DNA from: Annona cherimola
Taxonomy: Eukaryota > Streptophyta > Magnoliopsida > Magnoliales > Annonaceae
Direction of reading: 5' to 3'
DNA: 64,000 bases
NCBI GenBank assembly: GCA_030490835.1
Contig: CM059971.1
Coordinates: 44,316,012-44,380,011, forward strand
Part shown: positions 46,601-59,349 of the stretch, in pieces
How the letters are laid out: each line of letters opens with the position of its first letter
How positions within the stretch are numbered: the stretch's first letter is position 1
Position numbers and translations under genes: made by a program
The notes under the pieces: model-generated
Told to the model about the DNA's origin: nothing
The model's input: only the letters and a program-made list of their open reading frames with translations
Database searches by the model: none

Positions 46601-48651
46601 TGAAGATGCTTTACTCTGATATTTTAAAAAAAAAAGATTTAAGGGTGACCAGTCTTACAAAATGATTTGGTGGATTTTTATGTTTAAATAATGGTCAAAA
46701 GATTATGCAAACTCCTCTATATAAATAACAAGGAAATGACGTGGATAAAACAGATAATGCCATTACAGTGGATAGAAGTGAATTGCATAAGTTTTGCTCA
46801 TAAAAATGTTATTAAGAAAAGGTTTGTCTCCGCAAGTTTTGAATTAGTTCAAAAGCTTTTAAAAATGAGAATTTCAAAAGTTATTTAGCAAATCATTAAA
46901 GTTTTGCAAAATATTGTCTTTTCAAATATTTCAAATGTTTGGTAAAATGGATTTATTAAAATATTTCTAAACTCCTTAAGGGTGGTCATCTTAACATCAG
47001 GATTTGAAAATAATTTACAAAAATATTTTATTTTCAAAACAAACCACGCCCAGTTCTAAATTCGAGAAGGCCATAGTCTGCTGACTAAGTGGTTTAAAAT
47101 ATTTTATTTTTCTTTTCAAAATTATCCTGCCCAATTCTCAATTCGAGAAGGGCATAGTCTGTGGACTAAGTTGGCTTTATACATATCAAGCTGAGGCTTG
47201 AAAAAGAGCACAGTCAAATGACTGGGCTAAGTTTTGTGAAAATCATTGCTAGCATACGAGTGTGCGCAAAACGATATACTAAGCTCATGGTTGAGGCGGT
47301 CACGGACCAAAATGGTCGAGAACCAGAGCTCACCTCTACCTGTAGCCGACTCGCTTAGGGGAAGGCTGGAGGCCGGCGGCACCCTCCCTGAAATGGGAGC
47401 AGAATCATGGACAACCGCCTAGCTAGCGGTGCAGTCACATGAATGGTTTCTTTCCGAGGGGAGGATGATCACTTGTTAAGTGTCACCTTCTTGAGGGTCA
47501 GAGACACAAATCCATATGTTTTTGGAACATACATATGTTCCCTATGTTTTAAAAAGTCCCAAAATGGGCACCTACACTGTTTTGTTTTAAATGGATTTGT
47601 GTTGGATTTAAATGGATTTATGTTCAGTCTTCAAAAGATACCATATGCGGGTTAAAATAAGTTTATATGGAAAAATATTTTAGGACATGAATATGTCCGC
47701 CATATTGGTTTAAAAAGGGTTTGGTATCTTATATGCGGGTTAAAAGAGGCTTATATGGAAAAATATTTTTGGACATGAGAATGTCTGCCTAGATAAAAGA
47801 TTTCTATGCACATGCATTGCTTTTGAACAACCCCGAGTTGGGTTATAAAGAAAATTAAATAAATGATGTTTTGGGATAAGTAAATGTCCTCATGGGCAAA
47901 AGTTTATAAGAATAATGTTTCAGGACATATAATTGTCCTCATGCCATATGAAAAATATTTTTGGACATAGACATGTCCTCATGATAGATGAAAAATATTT
48001 TGGGACAAACAATTGTCCCCATGAAAAATGGTTTAGATGCATAGACATCACTTTTGAAAATCTTCAAAATGGGGATATGCACAAAGTATTATGAGTGTTT
48101 TATAAAGAAGATTTCTATAAAAGGTTTCTTCCTATTGGTAGTTGATCACTTGATAAGTGTCTCCTACCTAATGGGCAAGGGATGCATTTAAATGAAAAAA
48201 TGATGCTTGCTTATTGAGTTTATCACTCACGTTTTGTTTTCCCAACCTTAGACAGGTTTAAGGCTCGAGGGAAGGAGCAAAGCTAAAAGGTATTGATATG
48301 TTGAAGAATGAATGGATGAATGTATTGCTTATAATGAAATGGGATTGATTATGTATGGTATGAATAGATAAGTGATTTTGTATAAAATTTTATGTGAATT
48401 TTTATTTATGAATATATATGCTGCCTATAATATGAAAGTAAAGATACTTATATGACAAATTTTATGATGATATGGATGAGTTCACTATGAATGATGACAA
48501 ACATGAGCTTATAGGATGAAAGAAAAGAAAAAAAAATTTGGACGAGATCGAATTAAGAACCTGTCGCGTGTTCAGGGCAACAATTCTGATCACATTTACC
48601 AATCGATAGATCCTGAGGTAAGGATGTGACGTCTCGGTTTGGGGCGCCACA
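43604..48651 (+). repeat. Solo LTR 'D' of the long-LTR family, TSD gtaac/gtacc
   Basis: It starts TGTGAAACCCC and ends GGCGCCACA, and it interrupts integrase of SIRE unit 2. The uninterrupted site at 37821-37850 shows the insertion point exactly. The flanks are gtaac (43599-43603) and gtacc (48652-48656), a duplication with one change. There is no internal region. It shares most of its length with F and carries the GC-rich island (47270-47480) and the inverted-repeat array (47683-48019). Confidence 0.88.
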
Positions 48652-49150
48652 GTACCCCTTGTACTAGATTCTTTTTCCACAATGTTTTAACATTTGACAT
48701 AATTATATGTCCAAGCCTTGTATGCCATATCCATGGATTATTTTCTATGGCTATTAGACATTTCCCCTCTAGTTCATCAAGGCAAACCAAATAAACATTT
48801 TCATGTCTTTTGCCACTAAATACTATGTGTTCATCATCAAAAATATTACATATAGAGGATTCAAATACAGCTTTATATCCTTTATCACATAATTGACTAA
48901 TACTCTTTAGGTTGTGTTTGAGTCCTTTAACAAATAGTACATCTTTAATACATGCATTTGAAATACCATAAATATTTTCTTTACCCTTTATTTTACCTTT
49001 TTCATTATTTCCGAAAGCTATTGTTCATTCATTGCATGGGTTGATCTTATGGAACAGTCCTTTTTCTCCTGTCATATGTCTTGAGCAACCACTATCCATA
49101 AACCATATGTTATTGGCCTTAGCTCTAAGACAAACCTGCAAAAATTAAGT
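48652..49150 (-). pseudogene. Protease and integrase N-terminus, SIRE unit 2
   Basis: This holds the GAG-pre-integrase region with HTRLGH and the protease motif. Unlike unit 1, it still reads DSGCSRHM (about 49070-49095). The TGA a few codons downstream of the protease site is the same as in unit 1. Confidence 0.82.
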
Positions 49151-49160
49151 CAAGTGGAGC

Positions 49161-50983
49161 TCATCCTTTTGGTACCCATTTTATGGGTCCATTTGGGTTA
49201 GTTATCCTTTGGAGTCTATGTTGGTCTACCTTTGAAGCCATAAATCCAATGCTTTTCGGCATCCAAACCAATTTTGCACCAAGGTTTTGCAATTTTCTCA
49301 ATTTGCATTGATAAACCTTGTGTCCAAACTTGTTGCAAAAATTACAAGCTCCCGAAAGTCTAGAAATAGGAAGCCATTTGGTAATTTGTTCGACGGTTGG
49401 TCTTTTGGTCCAAACTACTTGATTTATCTTAGGTTTAGTATAAATGAGTTTGGCGTTGTTTCTCGCAGCATTAGATTTCTCTTGCTCAAATGTATTATAC
49501 CCAAGTCCTTTCTTACAAGTTTGGGTTGTCATTTTCAAGAACATTTTCACATTTTCTACTAGATTAGAAAACTTGACAAGCGATTCATTTAATGATTCAT
49601 TTTTCCTTTTGAGTTTCTTTAACTCAATTTCCAAGGTATTCTTTTCACTTTTTAATTTATCTATCTTTTCAGCAAGTTTACCATTCACAATTATTACTGC
49701 ATCACATTGTCTTTTCTTTATTGTAAACTTGTTTCCTAATTTATTTATTTCTTCATATAATGAATCATAGGCTTGCTGAAGTTCTTCCAATTCAGCACAT
49801 TTGAGGCATTCATTTGTAGAAGAGAAAATTGAAAAAGATTTTTGTTTGGAGGTTACCTCTTGACTACTTGTGCAGTTCATTGAAGTAGCTTGATCCTCCA
49901 AGATTTCCGTGGCTGCAAAACATATGTCGGAATTTGCTATGCAACAAATTCTTGCGCAATCTGCTTCACATTCTTCACTTGAAGAGCTACATGTTGTAGA
50001 TTCCTCTTCATTTACGTACATGCCTCTTCCTTTGTTTCTTTGAAATTTTTTGTTGTCGCCTCGATCTTTTCTTTGCTCCTTTACTTTATTTTCTTCGGGC
50101 ATTGGGCATTGGGCTTGCATGTGCCCCCAACCACCACATAGGTAACATTTTGTTGATTCTTTCTTTTTCTCTTATGAATTTCTTTCTTTAAAGATTTTGA
50201 AATTTTTACCTTTCCTTACAAATTTTCTGAACCGTTTTGTAAGTAAGGCAATTTCATCATTGTTTTGTGATGATGAGGTGGTGTCATCCGAGTCTTGTGC
50301 AGCTTTCAAGGCAATGACTCTTTTGCCTTTGTGGTGATCCTCGTTTCTTTTCTTGATTAGCTCATGTGACATTAACGAGCTAATAAGGTCTTCAAACTTT
50401 AATGTGTTTAGGTCCTTTGCTTCTTCTATTGCCGTGATTTTTCGAGTCCATGATTCGGGTAGTGCCCTTAGAATCTTCATGACCTGTTCAGATTCAGAAA
50501 TTGCCTTTCCTAGCCCTTTCAAGGCGTTAGAAATCTTAGAAAATCTAGTAAATATTTTAGAAATATTTTCTGTTTCTAGCATTCTAAAGTTTTCCAATTC
50601 TCCAATCAAAATATTTCTCCTTGTCCCTTGGACTTGAGAAGTTCCTTCATAGATAGATGTTAGTGTATTCCATATCTCTTTGGCAGTTAAACAAGAGGAT
50701 ACTCTATCATATTCGGAAGCTATAAGAGCACAAAATAATGAATTCATAGCCTTGGCGTTACTCTTTACAATTTTCACTTCCTCATCGGTCCATTTGGAAG
50801 CTCTTTCATTAATAGGCAAAGTCACACCGTCTTGGATTGCAATCCAAGAGTCCATATCTGTAGCCATGATGAGTTGTTTCATACGTAGCTTCCAATATCC
50901 AAAATTATTCCCATCAAACAATGGTGGCCTATAAAGGATTGACATTTGGCAAATGTGGGAACGGAAGTAGATTGGGATGCCAT
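49161..50983 (-). pseudogene. Copia gag, SIRE unit 2
   Basis: The start ATG is at 50981-50983, in the same context as unit 1. A break near 50945 shifts the frame. The long frame 50945-50172 carries the gag domain, and the frame 50120-49161 carries the intact second half: the C-terminal end of a first zinc knuckle (CYLCGGWGH then AQC just upstream), the coil-like region and the second knuckle CNFCNKFGHKVYQC. It is better preserved than unit 1. Confidence 0.88.
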
Positions 50984-51017
50984 ATCAAAAGATCTCTTTG
51001 GTAAAACTCAAAGACCT

Positions 51018-51029
51018 GCACTGATACCA
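51018..51029 (-). promoter_or_regulatory. Primer binding site, SIRE unit 2
   Basis: The minus strand reads TGGTATCAGTGC, one change from the initiator-tRNA-Met complement, two bases from the LTR end at 51032. Confidence 0.85.
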
Positions 51030-51800
51030 CTTGTTGGTCCCGAGTTGATGGCAATTACCCAAGAGGGGAGGGGAGAATTGAGTATTTAAAAATTTAAAAC
51101 TTTAATTAGAGATTTTACCCCGGTTTAGTTTAAACCCCTTTAATGAAACAAATAGAAAGCAATAAGATAATGAAAGCGGAAATGAAAAACAGTAGACAAG
51201 ATTTATAGTGGTTCAGGCAACCTTTCCCTACTCCCTCTTCCAAGCTCACACTCCCTTGTGACTTGGGTTCCACTATGTATTCCGCGAATACAACTAGAGT
51301 CTCCACTCTCTTCTAGATTCTAGCTCTAGGGGGCGTGTACAACAAGCAACACAAGTAGGTGATGAGTCACACTCCAATCACAACCCTACTTGCTATATCT
51401 TGGTTTGAAACACCGAACTCAAACCAAGCTCCAAAATCAAATAACAAGATGAAATAGAAGAAATCTACACTTTACAGATTTGTGTAGGTAGTTTTAGATC
51501 GAGGAAGAATCTGTAGAAGCAACGAATCATATTGCGTTGAAGCAAACAACAACTTTGAAGCTTGTTCTTCCTTTGAAAGTGTATAAATCACTCAATTGTA
51601 GAGAAAAGTGGATTGAAACTCTTAGTAGCACTTCTTTCCTCTTTTTCAACTCTATCTTGTGTATTTCCACGTTTGCTTGAGTGTCTATATATAAAGGAGG
51701 GAGAATTTTGAACGTTATAGAGTTGGTTGGTGCGTAATAAATGTTCCAACGTTCAAAAATTTGAACGTTACGCCTCCAAGTCGCAGGTGGAGTCGACTTC

Positions 51801-54346
51801 TGTGGCGCCCCGAACCGAGGCGACACATTTGACCTTACTCCGGGATCTTGTCGATTGGTAAACGTGACTCAGGATTGTTGCCCTGATCACACGGCGGGTT
51901 CTTAATTGGATCTCGTCTAATTTTTTTTTTCTTTTTTTTTCTTTTTCTTTCATAACATAAACATATACTCATCATCATTCATAATGGACTTATCCATAAC
52001 ATCATAAATCATCAACTTCTCATATTATTCATAACTTCACAATTTCATACAACCTATGTCCTTTTTCATCATATCCCATTAGGAAATCTATTCATACAAA
52101 AATCTACTAACATTTGTAGATTCCTCTTTTCCTTTAGCAACACATGCCCTTCACTTCTTGGCTTTCCCTACACCTGTCTGAGGTTGGAAAAACAAAATAT
52201 GAGTTGAAACTCAATAAGCAAGCATTTTTTCATTTTAAATGCATTCCTCTACATTCGATAGAAGACACTTACCAAGTGATCAACTATCAAATGCACAGAA
52301 ACCTTTTCATAAACCATTGGATGTGCAAATGCTTTCTTTCCACTCTTGACATAAACCTTTGTGTGCGGGTACGCTAGCCTAGGGAACATCTCACATAGCA
52401 TGGTCCAATGCGCCGGCTGTCTCCGACTTGGCCTCATCAAGGGAACCTCTCTTCCTCCTGACGCCTACATGGTTCCTACATGCATGACTTTTGATTTCGC
52501 GGCATTATATACCTCTTACTCCAGGTAACTCGTCATTCTCATGTAGAGAATTATTTGCACCATCCCTTAAAATCATCATTTTAAATTCATGCTTTCATTT
52601 CCAATCCATGTATGAAAATGCAATGCATTCATTCACACATAACCTTCCTTTGCCTCTGCCTCTTGGGAGGACGCCGTCGGCACACAACCCATACGACTCG
52701 GCAATAGTGAAGAGGGATCCACGATCCTACTTCCTCCACTAAAGCCTCTTTCTCGTCATACAACACACATGTGCACATGTCCATAAACATAACATGATAT
52801 CAATATGCCGGCATAACTTTAATAAAAACTCATAAATATTCATCATTTCAAAACATTATAGGAATGGCCACCCTTAAACACATTTCACAGAGACGTGGTT
52901 ACTGTTCATGGGTTCCAAAAATTGATATTTTTTCCAAAAATAAAAAATACCATGACATACCTTATGCCTAGTATATCATAGGACATTTCATACATTTTGA
53001 TTTTATCATCATTTATTCGACGAAAAAAATCATTTTTTCCATCTACTAAAAATCATCATAAATTCACTTAAGCATAATCCTTAATTTCAAAAATCATAAA
53101 ATTAATATATCATTATTCCAACATCATATTTATCATATTCATACATCCCAAATCATCATTTATCAAATTTGGAGCATTATTTCCACATATCATACATGAT
53201 TTCCCCGAATGCTCTATCTTTGCTCCAAATTTTCGATGTTTCGGTATGATTCCAATTAAGCATTATAACTTTACTTATTTTCTCATGCTTAGGCATTATC
53301 TAAGCATGATTTTACCCTACTTAACATCCAAAATAAATTTGGGAAGAAATTGCTTACCTCTAGTGGAGAACTTCTCATTTCCTTCCCATTTTCTCTTTCC
53401 TTCCTTCTCTCTTTCTCTCTCTATGGACAAAACGTGTTTTGGGGGTGGGAATGCTTGAATTGCTCAAGCTTGGAGTGCCTTTGGACGTCCACCCCTGCCC
53501 CCTATTTATACTTTTTGATTTTTCACACATTTGCAATTTACCCCCTCTTGCTTGAGGTGTAAATTTGCAAATGTGTTTTTTTCTAATTTTAAAAGGTGCA
53601 TGGAGCATTGTGCAGCCACCCTAGGCCTGCTCCAGCATCCCTATTGCAGCCCTATTTTTACCTATTTTTTATTTTTTTTAAAATTAATTAATTTAGGCTA
53701 AATTAATTCTAGCCATTGATCTTTGATGAGGATGATCATGGGCCATTGGATCATGCCCCAAAAGTTCATGCTCCAGCAGCAATTGCAGGCTTTGCATTAA
53801 TTTTATTTAATTAAAATTAATCAAAGTCAAATGCCATTAATGAAAAAGTAAAGTTACTTTTTCCATTTTCAAATGACATTTAATCTTGACCCTTAATTCA
53901 TGATCTTTGATTAATCTTGGACCATTCATCATATCCATCATCATATCTTGGCCACCCATAAAAAATTTCATCTTGATCCGATGTCCGGATTGCAATATAT
54001 GAATTTTTCTTCATTTTCTTCAAAAATCAATTAAAAATCCGAAAATTCATATTTTAATCCAAAAAAACATTTTTGTCCTGTAGTGGGAAGCTTCCTTTTT
54101 TGTCTTTTATGATTAAGTTAATCCAAAGTGATTAACTTAACATATTTCCTTAATCCCACGTTTACTATTCACATTTCACTATTCACGTGCACTGTTCACG
54201 TGCACTATTCATCCGAATTTCCTGCATAAGTATTTTAACCTTCATTTCCATATATTTCATATCCATCAATATATATTTCTCAAATATATTACCTAGGGTT
54301 TACAATCCTAGGGTTTCGTACACGTCTCAAAGATCAGGGATCCACA
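51801..54346 (-). repeat. Solo LTR 'E' (2,546 bp), TSD acttc
   Basis: The plus strand reads TGTGGCGCCCC to GGATCCACA, flanked by perfect duplications acttc (51796-51800 and 54347-54351). It matches LTR A in inverted orientation and shares the family 3' end (51801-51925). It has a GC-rich island near 52640-52740 and GTGAAYAGT repeats near 54160-54215. There is no internal region, so it is a solo LTR. Confidence 0.88.
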
Positions 54347-55009
54347 ACTTCGTGTGTGACTTCACCCATGTCGCATGCTGGAGTCGACTTCATGTGCGAC
54401 TTCAGCTGTTCTTCAGTTTCCAAGTCTGTCCTCTGGGTCGACTTGGTCTGAGACTTGGCTTCAAGTCGATTTTGGAGTCGACTTCGGGTGCGACTTGGCT
54501 TCTTTCTTTTGCCAAGTCAGTTTGATATCTCTTGCTTGCTTAACTTTTTCTTCTTCTTTTGACTTTCAATACTTGGAACTTATTTGTACAAAATTTCTTT
54601 AGCTTTAAGTCTAGAGAACTTGAAAAACTCGAATCTTGTATGAACAAATCCAACTTTGATTTAGAATGGTTGAATCCATGTGTCTTGCCTGCTTTAAACT
54701 TGGATTAGTCTTCATATATTCAAGTTAAAAAATTTAAGTCGACTTCATCTTCAATTTGACTCAAGTCTATCTTGAAGTCGGCTTGGCCTTCGACTTGAAA
54801 TTCTGAAAATCTGCACTGCCCATCTGAAGTTAATGCTGGAGTCGACTTTGCCTGCGACTTCACCCAAGTAGCAAGTGGAGTCGACTTCATGTGCGACTTC
54901 GGCAGCTGTGCTTTCTAATTTCAACGCTGGAAGGAAAATGTTATGTGAAGTCGATACTGGAGTCGACTTGGTCTGTGACTTCGCCTAAGTCGCAAGTGGA
55001 GTCAACTTC

Positions 55010-58000
55010 TGTGGGGCCCCAAACCGAGACGTCACATCCTTACCTCAGGATCTATCGATTGGTAAATGTGATTAGGATTGTTACCTTGAACACGCGACGG
55101 ATTCTTAAGTTGATCTCGTCCAAATGTTTTTTTTCTTTTCTTTCATCAAATAAGCTCATACTTAACCTCATTCATAGTGGACTCATCTATATCATCATAA
55201 AATTTGTCATACAAGTATCTTTACTCTCATATTATAAGAAACATATATATGTTCATGAATAAAAATTCACATAGAATTTTATACAAAATCACTTATCTAT
55301 TCACACCATACATAATCAATCCCATTTCATTATAAGCAATACATTCATCCATTCATTCTTCAACATATCAATACCTTTTAACTTTGCTCCTTCCCTCGAG
55401 CCTTAAACCTGTCTAAGGTTGGGAAAACAAAACGTGAGTGATAAACTCAATAAGCAAGCATCATTTTTTCATTTAAATGCATCCCTTGCCCATTAGGTAG
55501 GAGACACTTATCAAGTGATCAACTACCAATAAGAAGAAAACTTTTATAGAAATCTTCTTTATAAAACACTCATAATACTTTGTGCATATCCCCATTTTGA
55601 AGATTTTCAAAAGTGATGTCTATGCATCTAAACCATTTTTCATGGGGACAATTGTTTGTCCCAAAATATTTTTCATCTATCATGAGGACATGTCTATGTC
55701 CAAAAATATTTTTCATATGGCATGAGGACAATTATATGTCCTAAAACATTTTTCTTATAACCTTTTGCCCATGAGGACATTTACTTGTCCCAAAACATCA
55801 TTTATTTAAATTTCTGTATAACCCAACTGGGGGTTGTTCAAAAGCAATGCATGTGCATAGAAATCTTTTATCTAGGCGGACATTCTCATGTCCAAAAATA
55901 TTTTTCCATATAAGCCTCTTTTAACCCGCATATAAGATACCAAACCCTTTTTAAACCAATATGGCGGACATATTCATGTCCTAAAATATTTGTCGGTATC
56001 TTCTGAAAACTAAACATAAATCCATTTAAATCCAACACAAATCCATTTAAAACAAAACAGTGTAGGTGCCCATTTTGGGACTTTTAAAACATAGGGAACA
56101 TATGTATGTTCCAAAAATATATGGATTTGTGTCTCTGACCCTCAAGAAGGTGACACTTAACAAGTGATCATCCTCCCCTAGGAAAGAAACCATTCATGTG
56201 ACTGCACCGCTAGCTAGGCGGTTGTCCATGATCCTGCTCCCATTTCAGGGAGGGCGCCGCCGACCTCCAGCCTTTCCCTAAGCGACTCGGCTACAGGTAG
56301 AGGTGAGCTCTGGTTCTCGACCATTTTGGTCTGTAACCGCCTCAACCATGAGCCTAGTATATCGTTTTGTGCACACTCGTATGCTAGCAATGATTTTCAC
56401 AAAACTTAGCCCTGTCATTTGACTGTGCTCTTTTTCAAGCCTCAGCTTGATATGTACAAAGCCAACTTTAGTCCGCTGACTATGCCCTTCTCGAATTGAG
56501 AATGGGCAGGATTATTTTGAAAAGAAAAATAAAATATTTTAAACCACTTAGTCCGCAGACTATGCCCTTCTCAAATTGAGAACTGGGCGTGGTTGTTTTG
56601 AAAATAAAATATTTTTGTAAATTATTTTCAAATCCTGATGTTAGGATGACCACCCTTAAAGAGTTTAGAAATATTTTAATAAATCCATTTTACCAAACAT
56701 TTGACATATTTGAGAAGAAAATATTTTGCAAAACATTAATGATTTGCTAAACAACTTTTGAAATTCTCATTTTTAGAAGCTTTTGAACTAATTCAAAACT
56801 CGCGGAGACAAAACTTTTCTTAATAACATTTTTATGAGCAAAACTTATGCAACTCTTTCCCATCCACTGTAATGGTATTATTTGTCTTATCCACGTCGCT
56901 TCTTTGTTACACTTATATATATATATAGAGAGAAGTTTGCATAATCTTTTGATCATTATTTAAACATAAAATCCATCAAATCATTTTGTAAGACTGGTCA
57001 CCCTTAAATCTTTTTGGAACATCAGAGTAAAGCATCTTCAAAGTGTTACAACTCTAAGAGTTGTAAAGCACCTTGATAGACTATTTCAAAACTCCTATAT
57101 AAATCGTAAAACACGTATATAAATTCAATTCATGACATTTAATGGAAATCATTTCAGAACATTTATTTATTTCTAGAAACCATTTTGTAAAGAATTACAT
57201 TTTTCAATAAAACTCCTTGGAAATAGAATTTCCATGGTTTGTTTTTTAATATCACTTTATGAAAGAGATGAACTCTTTCAATATAAAACTCTTTGTAAAC
57301 CACACTTGTATGAACTTGCTTATTTTAAAACCATCATAAAACCCACACCATATTTTCAAGATCTGAGCTTGCTTACTCTATAAGCAATTCTCCACATCAT
57401 TAATATAAACATGATCAAGTAAATTTAATACTTGAATATAAACATTATGCTTGAAAATTTACTTACTTATCTCGTAAGAAATTATGGGTGTGTTTGTTTA
57501 TGGTAAAAAAGTGTCAACTAAAACTTTTTAATCTAAAACTTTTCACCCTCCATAATTATTCTATTTTTTAATTATTTTTTCACATTTTTCTATACAAACT
57601 ACCCTACTTTTCAATCATATCTACACAACTACCCTACAACTAACCTATCTATTTTAACTTTATTCTCTTTACTTCTCATCATTACTCCTATTATATCACA
57701 TCACTTTCTATTGATTTGACAACTTCTACTCCAAAAACTTTTCATCAAAAGTTTTACCTCCAACCAAACACACCCTATAAAACCAACTTATTAAAGCAAG
57801 TTCATAAATTTCATAAGATTCCTTTGAAACAATATTTTGGAAAGCTCGTTTGCTTACTTGTAAGCAAATTCTTTAAAATCATTGATATAAGCATTTCCAA
57901 TCTTGGCAACACTTGTGACAAAATAACTATTTTAAGAAGTATTGCTTGTTTCCCATGAAACAATCCTTAAGGCATTTTATTTAAACTATCATTTTCAAAA

Positions 58001-59056
58001 TATATGAGGAAATCAATATTTTGGAAAGTTCGCTTGCTTACCTTGATCACGTGAGCTTCCCGGGTCAACCCTTTCTTTGTCTTTTCCTATACATGTAGAA
58101 TGATATAACATTCATGTATTCATAACCCGCCTAATCTCCAAGTCGGGTATACATATTTTACACATTTATGTATCTCAGTCATTCATTATGCCACATATTA
58201 AATTCATATATTAATCTAAAAATTTGAGATTATCAATTCAGCAATTCATTTCATGTTTTTCCATGATATTTTAACATATTTTTGTATCTCAATATTTTAC
58301 ATATTGCATTCCTCATTAAATCATGTGTTTTGCTTCCCATATGTGCATCTAACCGCGTCTAATTCATATATTTCTTAAAAATTTTCAAATAAAAAACTTA
58401 TCAACTAATTCAGAAAGTTTATACACTTTAATTAACACTTATTTAGTGTATTTTTACGGATTTTTAATCCACTAATCATAGGTTTCCAAAACAGCCACTT
58501 TGGAACCCATTTTCACCCGTTTAACGTATCTTTTGTCATATAATGTTAAACAGTTTCATAAATCTAAAATTTCAGCAATTAATCCAACTTTTCCTAAGAA
58601 AAATATAGGTTATTAACATATATATAAATATGGATCATTTCTAAATATTATCATCAAAATTTTCATAATATAACTTTCCCATATGATTAAGCACGAAATT
58701 ATGTTCTTTCATCTCAATTTTTTTATTAATCCGCCTTATGGGTGTCAAGTTATGAATTTTCTAAGGTTTTCTTTACTAACTTGAGAATTATTCTTTTAAA
58801 TTCTCATAATCCATATGAAATAATCAAAAATGATTATTCATGATGTATTGGTGTTTTTTAATCACCAAAAAATTATTCTAATCCTTTGTCCCACATTAGC
58901 TTATAATGATCACTCGAATCATCATTGCTAATCCTTAGCCGTAATTATGATAGTTTAGCAAAATCACAAAATATTCATAATTCAATAAATTCACTTATAA
59001 ATTACATGTAAATATTCAATGCATATATCGAATCTTACTTAGGTTGGGGTTTCACA
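55010..59056 (-). repeat. Solo LTR 'F' (4,047 bp), TSD acttc
   Basis: The plus strand reads TGTGGGGCCCC to GGGTTTCACA, with perfect duplications acttc (55005-55009 and 59057-59061). It is largely the reverse complement of D, with a large internal deletion relative to D, and it carries an inserted MITE (57486-57775). It contains the GC-rich island (56150-56370) and the inverted-repeat array (55640-55985). Confidence 0.88.
57486..57775. mobile_element. MITE, Tourist/PIF-Harbinger-like, 290 bp
   Basis: The terminal inverted repeats GGGTGTGTTTG and CAAACACACCC extend with mismatches to about 25 bp. The segment is absent at the corresponding place in solo LTR D (about 46145-46175). A 3-bp duplication (tat, 57483-57485 and 57776-57778) flanks it, which suits PIF/Harbinger elements although TAT is not their usual TWA. 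It has no coding capacity. Confidence 0.8.
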
Positions 59057-59349
59057 ACTTCATCTGCGACTTCAGCAGCTCTTGGTCTCCAATTTCAATG
59101 CTGTTCAAAAATCAACACTTGAAGTCGCTGCTGGAGTCGACTTGGGGATCGACTTGGCCTAAGTCGATATCTGAGTCAGCTTGGAGATCAACTTGATCTG
59201 TCATACTTTGCATATTTCATTTTTATAACCTTAAACACTACACAATACATATTAGTAGCTAAGATTTACTCAAATTGTGTTGTTTAATCATCAAAACACA
59301 TGGTTTGGGTATTTTTCATTCAATTTCAATAATTGTTTCCAATAATTTG

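Larger units (their letters stand above)
31084..59344 (-). mobile_element. SIRE/Maximus-like tandem array: LTR-internal-LTR-internal-LTR, TSD atttg
   Basis: Three LTRs (31084-32841, 40203-41509 and 51032-59344) separate two internal regions, all on the minus strand. The only target duplication is at the outer ends (atttg at 31079-31083 and 59345-59349), so the whole 28-kb structure behaves as one insertion. It probably grew by unequal recombination between LTRs. The right internal unit lacks the end of RNase H, the extra ORF, the polypurine tract and the first part of the middle LTR. Later insertions D, E and F add about 11.7 kb. Confidence 0.88.
51032..59344 (-). repeat. 5' LTR of SIRE array, interrupted by E and F
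   Basis: LTR pieces are 51032-51800, 54347-55009 and 59057-59344, about 1.7 kb when joined. The outer end reads CCAATA instead of CCAACA next to the atttg duplication (59345-59349). Only one copy of the internal TCTAGAAGAGAGC-type block is present, versus two in the other LTRs. Confidence 0.87.
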
